Shown piece by piece: positions 37,792 through 47,932 of a stretch of 64,000 nucleotides of DNA. Every line of letters starts with the position of its first letter. Within the stretch, counting starts at the first letter, position 1. The notes beneath the pieces are model-generated. The model saw nothing but the letters and a program-made list of their open reading frames with translations, was not told where the DNA came from and did not search any database. Source of the stretch: Paramacrobiotus metropolitanus (Eukaryota; Tardigrada; Eutardigrada; Parachela; Macrobiotidae); contig NW_026570278.1 in the NCBI RefSeq assembly GCF_019649055.1, positions 558,001-622,000 on the forward strand, given 5' to 3'. The translations under genes were made by a program, and so were the position numbers.

Positions 37792-37809
37792 ACCCGCAAA
37801 TCTCCACCA
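37792..37809 (-). promoter_or_regulatory. Primer-binding site
   Basis: On the sense (-) strand the first bases after the 5' LTR are TGGTGGAGATTTGCGGGT. It begins TGG, as expected for pairing with a tRNA CCA end. It overlaps a tRNA T-arm-like palindrome (37781-37797, GCGGG stem with TTCGATC loop). The cognate tRNA was not identified. Confidence 0.75.
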
Positions 37810-38088
37810 TAAAAGTGGCCTGCGACTGCCACACAGAACCGTGCACAACGCGGCCACGACCAGAACGATCTTTTATTAAAAATGTAATTTTTGATAAATG
37901 CACAAATCGGGAAAACAGGGAAGAAGGGAAAAACACCTCGAGCAATCAGGTTTATTCCTGATTGCGAGACAACTCCGCGCGATCTGCGGCGGCATGCAGA
38001 AAAACCACACAACCTGCCCGTGCAGTAGCGAAGGGCCAGAGTCAGCGCGGCATCCACTGCCCTGTGCAGTGGCGCTGATCTCCTAGCA
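37810..38088 (-). repeat. 5' LTR of the 11-kb element
   Basis: 279 bp, differing from the other LTR at about 3 sites. One change alters the inner end from CA to TA. Flanked by CATT at 38089. Confidence 0.95.
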
Positions 38089-38950
38089 CATTGTACCGTT
38101 ATTGTTAACGCGCGATTAAGACTTGTTTCGAATTTTCTTCTGGATTGCGCAAAATGTTTTATCGGAACTTAAGTTCGGATTTATGCTATTGGGTATCCAT
38201 CGGCTTCATATTCGCACTAGAAAAATTAAGAGAAAGATAATGTTTCTAAAAATCGACAGGGATGCATGAAATCAATGCTGGAGTGCATTCACAGCAAGGA
38301 AAAATTTTTTCTACTTTTCAAAGTTAGCCATCAGGTACAACTTCACCAGCTGAGCGACACCATGCGGATGTTGAGTTATCCGGAAACATTGTAACCTCAG
38401 GGTTCGTCCGAGTCAGAGTGGCAACAGTTTTGAGGATTTACAGTGAACGACTACAATAGCATTGGCGGACGATGCCGATCGCTAAACTCACAGAATCTAA
38501 TTCAGCAGAAGTCATCACGCATTGTACCCGTTATTGATAACGCGCGATTGGGAACTGTTTCTAGATTTTTTCTGGATTGCGCGAAATGTTTTATCGGAAT
38601 TTTAGTTGGGATTTATGCTATTGGCTATTCATCGGCTTCTATTCCGTACCAAAAAAATTTAAAGAAGGATAATGTTTGTAACAATCGACAATGTTTGTAA
38701 CAATGTTTGTAACAATCGACAGGGATGCATGAAATCAATGCTAAGTGCATTCGCAGCAAGAAAATTGTTTTTCTTATTTTTTTTCTGTTTTTCCAAGTTG
38801 GCCATCAGGTAGAGTTTCAAACATCACGCGAGAAACTTTACGAAAACAAAATTAGTACAACGCATTAGGACCGTCTGTACTTGAGACGGTCGACGTTACG
38901 GACAACGCCATTCCCCTACTCAAGGGCTTTTTAATTTTTTAATTACGCAA
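38089..38950. repeat. Arm remainder plus tandem duplication of about 0.5 kb
   Basis: 38,089-38,335 continues the duplication arm interrupted by the LTR element. From 38,336 the sequence returns to the start of that unit (CACCAGCTG...GACACCATGCGGATG), repeating about 26,900-27,060 plus 38,089-38,335 with about 85-90% identity. 38,820-38,940 is then inverted-homologous to 42,740-42,860. A short TTTGTAACAATCGACAATG triplication lies near 38,690. Confidence 0.7.
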
Positions 38951-41900
38951 AATCAACGGTATAAATTGAACTTATTTCCGTACAGTACAGCGTTATCAAG
39001 TAAGTACTGTAAGTTTATCGGGCTGTTCGATTTTGGTAGGACCACTCTTCTAAACAACGCTAAAAACAAAGAGCCGCATTTATTGAGTGAACTGACCGAG
39101 ATAGCGACCGAGATAGTGAGTGACCGAGATAGCACCAGCGACCATCGAGCAAAATTGCTTATTGACTGAGAGACTGACCTAGATACCACTACTGTCCAGT
39201 AAGCTAAATCGCTAATTGACTAAGTAAGTGACCAAGATTTTTGCGGTTGATCGTATTTACTAGATAAGCCTTATGAATAATACGATCAGTCGATCACCTA
39301 TTGTTAAGATGCGAGTGGGCATCGCTTGGGCACAAGTTATTGTCCAGAGACGTTATCGTCGTACATCCAACCGCCTCTGGTGTATCCTTTCCAGCCTTGT
39401 GCCTAATAAAATCGGCACGAATGGAAGAAGCATGGTCGTGTATTATGTACGAGTACATCACAGTTCGTGTTACTTCTATTGGTAGACCAAAATAAGCCTG
39501 AAGAATATACCGACCGTAGCCTCGACGTAGCGCCCACTTGTTGCGTAAAAGCAATAAGTAGCCGATACGTCCATGCTAGCGCTCGATTAAGTACTAAAGT
39601 AGCATCTCAACAGACCATGCTGATTTATTCTGAGCGAAAGTGTAGCTGTCCACGATCTCAATTACTGTACTGCATTCAGAAAACAGAGGAACGTCGGCAC
39701 GTTATGCGTGTGGGTATTACGAGAGGTCACACAGAATATATATTCTAATAGCAATAATTAACGCATACGCCATGAAAATATTAAGGCAATGTTATGAAAA
39801 GCATAAACGCGGCTCATACAAGTCCACGTGTATTTATTACTCCCGAAACGAGCAATCTAATGTATACTGAGTAAAGTAGTCGATAGTGCTGCTCGCTGCA
39901 TAAAATCTTATCGATACGGACCAAAGACCGTCAGTGTTCGAATTGTTTCAAGGCAGTTTTAAAGCGACTTCTGAAGGTAACCGCATGTGCATCACAATAG
40001 ACGCAGCGGCAAAATGATAACGCTTCAGTTTATAGCCTTTTGGAGAGAATTATCTGCATGATCGGTATTGTTATTTTCGGGCTGCTGATAAGCGATAAAA
40101 TTCTCCGGCCGTGGCTCAACAACTCGGTGTCTGGGTTTGTAGGGAGACAAGCCGGAAAATGAACTATCTTTTCTATCACCATCCGTGCTGTGGTTCGTTA
40201 ACTGCGGTCGCAGCTTTGCGCTAGATATGAAAGTAAAAATTCTATTAATTTTTATAGCTCTTGGTACGTGCAGTTCACTATTAAGTCTTTACCGCATTTA
40301 AGCGAACAAATTATTGATCTAAGCGATCTCGTTATCTGAGCGTCAAGGTTTCACTGCAATACTGCATCAGTATTTATCTGTACATATACGAAGCGTTGCA
40401 ACAATCGACTATTTAGTTGTGTCGAAGTTTAGAGGAAGACAACATTACATAAGAAATTAATAACAAAAAATAACACTCGATACAACGGTCAAAATGGTAT
40501 GCCAATAATCATTATGTTTAAGCACGTCGGCTACTGTTGCCGATGAACATGTTTCTTCGACATTCTGCCATGGGCGATAATTGTGGGACGATGGAATTAA
40601 CTTAAGTTCACCAAGATTCGAATACAGTAAGACCTCGTCCCGAATTCTAAGCGAATCTCGTTGCGATACAGCAACTCCACCTCGCGAGGTGGCTTCGCGT
40701 ACCGTATCTGTAGGCGTGGCCACTGCATACAGCCACCTCGTGCGGTTGAGCAACCGTACCATAACGAGATTCGCTTCGAATTCGGGACAAGGCCTTAAAA
40801 TTCGAATTCGGCAATCGGTAAAATTTGAATATCGAAAAAACCACAAAATCCCTTATTTTTACAGTAGTCAAACTTAGTCAGCATGCATGTACAGTACTGT
40901 AGCACCCGTTGCAACAGTGAGCAAACACACTACTCATTTAATCCCCACTATACACGCTGTTTTCTGCAGCGTACACTTGTATGATGACTGGACATATTAT
41001 CTGAATTGAAGATTATTCTGGCTGTTCGATCCAATGTTAACGCAGACCTTTTCGCTAAGCTCTGCCAACGGAAAATAAGAACTGATAATCTTGTCTACTC
41101 GTACACATTAGAGTGATGTACTGGCGTATTTATGGCCATAATTAAATCTTGAGGTATCACTCCTATAAGAAAATATCTGTAAGGCGGCATGTATCCCCAA
41201 ATTCGCGTACTGCGCGGAAACTTTCGCTTTCGCGCTCTTCCAAAGACATACTCGTATTACTGTCATTGTTTTGTAATATTCTGTAGTGAAATAAAACTTG
41301 AACAAATTGGTATGGAAACCATTTGTGCCCGGCAGAAAAATTTCCGCTCTTGTACACGAATCTGGTGCTACAGTATATAATGGCAAACTGACAATGAATA
41401 AGTACGTACAGATACTGTACATAAGTAGAAAAAAACAAGAGTAAGCGCAGCTGTGCACGGACACCCATTGTACTGTACCATTTCCGAAGCTTTTGCGGTG
41501 AAAAGACGATGTTTTACGGAAAATTGAGCCCATCGAATCTGCAAGCGATTGCGAAGCGAAATGTCTGGTTGCTTACTTATCGCTTTTTGCTGGCTTATTG
41601 AAGATAATTACATACATCAGTCTGTCGCCAGTAAAGTTCCATATTACGCGTCCTCAATCACCTCTGGCTTTCTTATCTCCGGTCTGGTTTTGTATTGACC
41701 AGGATTATGATTCATAACATTCCGAACCGATCTGCTTTTTAACTGGTCGAAGGAAAGATACGGCACGTTTTACAAATACCCGCGTGAACAGCTCCGTTTT
41801 GCAAATACGCATCACGGCATCAGGCATGCAAGTCATGAAAACAACAGTCTACTACGCACATACACTTTAATACATTTACATAAGCGTCTAAATGAGCAAT

Positions 41901-42724
41901 TATAAATTGATCTATTATCAGACTATTAAGTAACTTACGTTAATTACAATTTACAGTTTACACTGCGTTAATTAATTCATAAATGTACTGTACCTGGCGG
42001 GCAGTGTACCATGTCGGCTAACAACGGTATGTAAACGTTTCCAGTTTAATTCAGCGCCGCAAAATGAACTGACACCTAATTAGCAACTGATATGCTTAAT
42101 TAGTTAATTGATCTGCTTACTTAATTAATTTTTGACAAAGGCGAAACCTTCTTTGCAAAAAATATCTCAGCACGTTCTTTAGAAGAGCGGCGCAAAATAT
42201 TCTGATCCATCGCGCTAATTGTTTCCCTCTTATACGTGCAATTAGCAAGGTACTACGTAGCTTCTCTTTAGAAAATTTAAAGCGACGATTATTTTGTAAG
42301 AAAAATGTGAGGTTCTTTTAGTCAAAATTTTTGAAGTATCATTTCCTGTTATTATTCTCATTCCTTATCTCTTCGCTGGTCTCCGAGTCTCCGGTGCCGC
42401 TCATGCAAATCGTCTTACGATAAATACATTTTGCCGGTGATGCGCGACCAGTAAGCGTAGCATTCAAACATCACTCGCATAAGTCCATCGGTATGTGTTG
42501 TTATTGGTTATTACTTATCTGTTTGGACTTTGAGCCAAAAAAATTGTTAAAGCAATACCAGGCTGGGAATGATAAAGCTGGATATGCTTGAGGTCTGCTA
42601 TTTTATGAGATAAGCCCAGCTTTCGATATTCCGTAACGTATTTTTGTATATGCAGAAGCGGGGTAAAAATACGAGTACTAACAGCGTTACGCTTGTGCAG
42701 GTTAGCACTAAATTTTAAATGATA
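38951..42724. other. Spacer of the large inverted duplication
   Basis: 3.8 kb with no supported gene. It contains the small MITE at 40,630, a few GACCGAGATAG repeats near 39,100, and a segment around 41,200-41,360 with weak inverted similarity to 54,160-54,290. Confidence 0.5.
40630..40795. mobile_element. Tc1/mariner-type MITE with TA duplication
   Basis: An imperfect 166-bp palindrome. One end reads AGACCTCGTCCCGAATTC and the other is complementary to AGGCCTTGTCCCGAATTC. TA dinucleotides lie immediately outside (40628-40629 and 40796-40797). No ORF. Confidence 0.7.
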
Positions 42725-43675
42725 GCATTTTCCGCTTAAGTAACACAAAAAAGCCCTTGAGTAGGGTGACGTTGTCCGTAACGTCGACCGTCCCAAGTAC
42801 AGACGGTCTTAGTGCTGTGTTTTTGCTTTTGTGAAGTTTCTCGCGTGATGTTTGAAGTTCTACCTGATGGCTAACTTTGAAAAGTAGAAAAAATTTTTCC
42901 TTGCTGTGAATGCACGCCAGCATTGATTTCATGCATCCCTGTCGATTTTTAGAAACATTATCTTTCTTTTAATTTTTCTAGTGCGAATATGAAGCCGATG
43001 AATACCCAATAGCATAAATCCGAACTTAAGTTCCGATAAAACATTTTGCGCAATCCAGAAGAAAATTCGAAACAAGTCTTAATCGCGCGTTAACAATAAC
43101 GGTACAATGCATAAAGACTTCTGCTGAAATATTCTGTGAGTTTAGCGATTGGCACCATCCGCTTAAGCTACTGTAGTCGTTCACTGTCAGTCTGCAAAAC
43201 TTTTGCCACTCGGACGAACCCTGAGGTTACAGCGTTTCCGGATAACTCAGCATCCGCATGGTGTCGCGCAGCTGGTGCAGTTCCGTGTCCGCTGAAAATT
43301 GGATGACTAATTAATGTCACGCTTTAGGGCAACACGACTGCGTGGATAATACTTATTTGCCGTTTAACAAGGCCTTTGCATAATCCCAGTGTCAGGCTGT
43401 CAGCAAAACTCCATGTAAATTTTGTTGCCAAAAAGCGACTTGCACTGATTAGTGGTGCTATTTACTGCTTTTCAGTTTTACTTAATTGATTTGCGCAAGG
43501 CTGCTTCCGCAACGATTCGCTGCACTCTAAATGCTTACAGTATTGTCAGAAGTTGTAATTCTGCGCGATTATTGTGTGCATTGTCAAAGTTGTCATTGTG
43601 AGCGTTGTGTCAATTACTTTGATTGCAGCAACATTTGCGTGTTGCCAATTAATTTTCCAGTGAAAACGCAGCATT
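42725..43675. repeat. Right arm of the inverted duplication, 5' flank of LRR copy B
   Basis: Inverted and nearly identical to 26,499-27,060 joined to 38,089-38,335, with the empty LTR-element target (TGCATTGTACC complement) at about 43,100. No gene. Confidence 0.8.
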
Positions 43676-45617
43676 ATGCATTCATTTCAAATCCTTCTTG
43701 CATGCGTAATTCTTCTGGGGTCTGCACCGAACAGCTTTGGGATAGGCAGAGGTAAGCTTATCACTCCAGCGAACATCTGTCGAACACTTGGCACTTGCTT
43801 TTGATCAGTAGATTGGCATTTCCAAAAGGCAATGACATTTTCGCCGCTGCCCGATTTCAGCACGGAACTGATAACGCGCGATCAATGTGAGTTGCAGTTC
43901 ACCGCCCACTGCGGAGTGCGCTTTAACATTGGCAACTCCTTCGCGTGCGCCCAGAAACAGGGACTGGCCATCAACTGCAGCAGTGAAGCCTCAAACGAGG
44001 AAGTACAGCAACTGGCGCTAGCGTTGTCCAAGCCGCCACTCAAGGCGGTCTTCGTCAGTCTGAATGATGGACCCCAAGTTGCCTTTGAGAACTTGGCGCC
44101 AGTGCGCGAACAGGCGGTGGTCTTCCAGCTGCACAACTGCCGTTCTCCGCGCGCCACCAAGAACCTGGCCCAACTGCGGCTGCCGCATTTGCTGGAATTC
44201 AGCGTGCATCACTGCCGCGCCTTGGACGTCAGACGAGCCGACTTTTGGCAGTCCGCCAAACTCCGACTCATCCAGTTCGCTAACTCCACGATAGAATCCC
44301 TCGAAGTTGGCACCTTCGCGGATTTACCGGGATTGCGTCTGCTGTCGTTGGAGCGCGGAATCTTAGAAATGGAAATTTTTCAAGCAGATATTTGGACCTA
44401 TTTAGTGAGACTGCACTGCGGCTGCGAGTTCAAGCACTTCCGGCGCTGGTTTAGTATCAGCGGACTAAAGCAATACGCGGACGAGGGGGAAATATACCGC
44501 ATCGAGTACGACTCTTGGCGCAACGAGAACCTGGGATTTAACGATGTCTTTCTGCCCATCGACTGTGCCGAAGCACCATTTCCCAACAGAGACGTTGTTC
44601 TTCATACTAATCTGTATTCGTTTTCGGTTAACGAAGACCTTTGTAAGTGTGGAATATAAACTCTAAAATTAAATACAACGAAATCGTAGGAAGGTTAACT
44701 GTTGGAAGCAAAATATTCTTGCAGACAAGGAAGAATTCCCGGAGCGTTGTGAAAACAACACAAAAACCAGCGACGAGTTTCCTACGTTTTCAAGCGAGCC
44801 GATGACTCAGAATGAATGCACCGCACTGCGTGAGCTAACTCATTGCAGTTGGCTGCGGCGGAATTACCAGTCCTGCGAGGAGCATTGGCCTAGAGGACAT
44901 ATTCGGTCAAATACTAGTTGCACTACTTACGAAGATCAGGTGCGGGAGATACGTCAGCTGGCCAAAGCCATGGCGCTGCAGCCGCCACGACCGGCAGGAT
45001 GGACCATTAAAGGTGACCTTCCCATCACACCCGCCGACTTAGCACCCCTTCGGCGGACCATCGTGAGGTTCGACCTCGTTCGATGCACGAGCAGTCGCTC
45101 GACGACCATAGCCAGGGATTTCCAATTGACCAGTCTGCTGGACTTTGGAATTTCAAAATGCAACGACCTGAACGTGCAGCGCGACGACTTTCAACGCCTT
45201 TATTACTTGCGTATGCTAGTGTTTTCCAACACCACGATCCGCAGTCTACAGTTGGATGCGTTCGGTTATTTGCCCGCATTGCGGTTGTTGAGTCTGGAAC
45301 ACGGACTGTATTACACGAATTTGTAACCGACACGGGATTTTTGACCGCGAATTCGCGATTACTTGTGGCGATTGCATTGTGGCTGCGATTTTGCCTGGTT
45401 CCGACAATGGTGGACTAACAACACGCTGCTCTTGCACGATGGCAACCACGATGATGGCGAACTGTTCGCCATAAAGGACTACGAAAGCAGCTTTCCATTT
45501 ACTTGGGAACGTATTTTTCTGCCTATCGACTGTTCGAAGCCGATTCCGCAGGGTGCAGAAGGCATCAACCGTACCGGAACCGCATTCTCTCGCCATGTAA
45601 AGTCTTGCATTGCATAA
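43676..45617 (+). pseudogene. LRR gene copy B with two premature stop codons
   Basis: Exon structure is identical to copy A: 43676-43751, 43809-44642, 44725-45617, with introns of 57 and 82 bp and the same phases. Exons 1 and 2 are intact and differ from copy A by only a handful of residues. In exon 3, two in-frame nonsense codons (TAA at about 45,326, TGA 18 nt later) interrupt the second LRR unit, while the frame stays open on both sides to a final stop matching copy A. It is either a very young pseudogene or a truncated protein lacking the second LRRCT cap. There are no frameshifts, which argues for recent loss. Confidence 0.85.
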
Positions 45618-46909
45618 TAGTGAGTGCGACAGCGTGGTGTTTGAAATTTAGAACTTCGCTGCTTGTTAATTTGCGCTGTCATAAAGAAGATGATGTTCAG
45701 ACAGTGCCAGTAACTGTAGCCGTAGGTATTTTGCTTTGCTGTTGTGATTTTAACGTGTGCAATAACTGAGTTTCGTTGCGCCGGACGTCAAAATACGAGT
45801 TGCTGTGTTCAAACGACACCATCCAAGTAGTACATGATTTTTCTGACGGTTCGTACCAGATTTAAATTTTGGTACAGATTTTTTTCTTCTCGCGGTTGCA
45901 GTCTCGGCACTATCACATCTACAATCTGCGGCGTAAGCGTAAAAGGTTTTCTCTAACGTCGAGTTATCTGGCTTTATACCTTGATAATACTGTTTAATTC
46001 CCGAGTTTTGTTCTTAAGTAGCCTGATTATAAGTCGGCTTTAGCATAAAACTGTATTTGAGCAGATGAGTTACAGTAAGAAAACTATGTATTTTACAGAG
46101 AAGGAAAATTTTGTGATTTTAAGCCCGCTTAATGGCCAGTAGCGCTAAATACCCTAAGTCAGTACTTAATTCAGAACTAAGTAAGTACTAACTCAATCCT
46201 TCCTGGGTTATTTGGAAAGGATTTTCTAAACAGATGTCAACTCTGCAGGCGCACTGACGGAGTCGTGTCTAAATTTACTAAACAAGCGAAGCCGCAATGT
46301 ACATTTCGGTGATTGGTTGCGTGACTTGCGTCGATAATCCGTAAAGCTGACAGTCTGCATCACTCGCTACACCAATTACGAAGGAAATTAATCACCACGC
46401 TTGTACTGGCTTACACAAATACGCTGACTGACAACGAACATTGGAGAAAATTAATATGTGCATCATAATTCTTTCCTTGTCTGTTGATTTATTACAGTGA
46501 ATGCTGACGCTGTGAACAAACGCACAAGTCCCGTTCATAAACACCCTTGCTGTTTACACCATCAACGACATTCGGGAAGCTATTATTAACATTATATGTG
46601 ACACTGCGTCTCGCTGTGCGTGTAACTTGTATGTACGTCTTGTAATTGTATTGCACTTGATCTTTACTAATTGTTTATCGCCTAATTGGGAGGTGAATAT
46701 AACAGCAATGGGAAGAAAATGGCCATACAGGTCGAACTGCACTTCTTGAGCAAAATAATGGCATCTTTAAATAATGACACTCTTTAAAGTAGATTATGGA
46801 ATAACAAGACACTTGACGCTCCTTTACTAACAAGTTAGCCTACAACAGAAGAACAACAATAGAGCAACTTCGCCGGGACAGCCGAAACGATCGTTGACTT
46901 GAAGGCATT
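45618..46909. other. Region between LRR copy B and the foldback element
   Basis: To about 45,770 it is diverged arm sequence. 46,460-46,510 resembles 21,735-21,785 upstream of mucin gene A. No supported gene otherwise. Confidence 0.45.
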
Positions 46910-46915
46910 ACTGTA
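46910..46915. repeat. Target-site duplication of foldback element (left)
   Basis: ACTGTA, identical to 52308-52313 on the other side of the element. Confidence 0.9.
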
Positions 46916-47139
46916 TGTGACCGGCAAAAATGTCCCCCCTGTCCCCCCGGACATTTTTGCCGTGTCCCCCCTGCAACCACCTCCAAAACGGTAACCCTTT
47001 GGCCACAATGGTGACATGGGGGACTTACAACGGAAAGCTGATTTTCAGGTCAATCGGTGACCTTTGAAAAACTGCCACCAACGTTACCACAGCGTTACCA
47101 GTCAAAAACAACTGAAGGACATTAGTCACCGAAGGGACA

Positions 47140-47932
47140 CTATTGCCGGAACGAAATTAGTGTTGTCCGGCATGGGGGACATTATTGCCGGAACGAAATT
47201 AATGGTGTCCGGCATGGGGGACATTATTGCCGGAACGAAATTACTGTTGTCCGGCACATTATTGCCGGATCGAAATTACTGGTGTCCTGCATGGGGGACA
47301 TTATTGCCGGAACGAAATTACTGGTGTCCGGCATGGGGGACATTATTGCCGGAACGAAATTACTGGTGTCCGGCATGGGGGACATTATTGCCGGAACGAA
47401 ACTAGTGTTGTCCGGCATGGGGGACATTATTGCCGGAACGAAATTACTGGTGTCCGGCATGGGGGACATTATTGCCGGAACGAAATTACTGGTGTCCGGC
47501 ATGGGGGACATTATTGCCATAACGAAATTACTGGTGTCCGGCATGGGGGACATTATTGCCGGAACGAAATTACTGGTGTCCGGCATGGGGGACATTATTG
47601 CCGGAACGAAATTACTGGTGTCCGGCATGGGGGACATTATTGCCGGAACGAAATTACTGGTGTCCGGCATGGGGGACATTATTGCTGGAACGAAATTACT
47701 GGTGTCCGGCATGGGGGACATTATTGCCATAACGAAATTACTGGTGTCCGGCATGGGGGACATTATTGCCGGAACGAAATTTCTGGTGTCCGGCATTAGT
47801 GTTGTTCGGCATGGGGGAACGAAATTACTGGTGTCCGGCATGGGGGACATTATTGCCGGAACGAAATTAGTGTTGTCCGGCATGGGGGACATTATTGCCG
47901 GAACGAAATTAGTTTTGTCCGGCACAGGAAAC
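47140..47932 (+). repeat. Left array of 42-bp units
   Basis: About 18 copies of a 42-bp unit of two 21-bp halves: GGCATGGGGGACATTATTGCC and GGAACGAAATTACTGGTGTCC-like. The junction of halves creates CCGG about every 21 bp. A few units are shortened (around 47,250 and 47,800). All frames stay open because 42 is divisible by 3; this is not coding evidence. Confidence 0.95.

Larger units (their letters stand above)
27065..38088 (-). mobile_element. Complete Ty3/Gypsy LTR retrotransposon, 11 kb
   Basis: Direct 279-bp LTRs (27065-27343 and 37810-38088) differ at about 3 positions. A CATT target duplication lies at 27061-27064 and 38089-38092, and the matching empty site is present in the other duplication arm near 43,100. 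The coding strand is -, so the right LTR is the 5' LTR. Order: LTR, primer-binding site, about 1.1-kb leader, gag, pro, pol, about 1.8-kb 3' region, LTR. LTR similarity indicates a recent insertion. Pol is closely related to that of the giant element at 1-4765. Confidence 0.95.

Noticed and set aside
37776-37809. tRNA gene suggested by the T-arm-like motif
   Set aside because: No D-arm, anticodon arm or acceptor partner is present; position abutting an LTR fits a primer-binding site.
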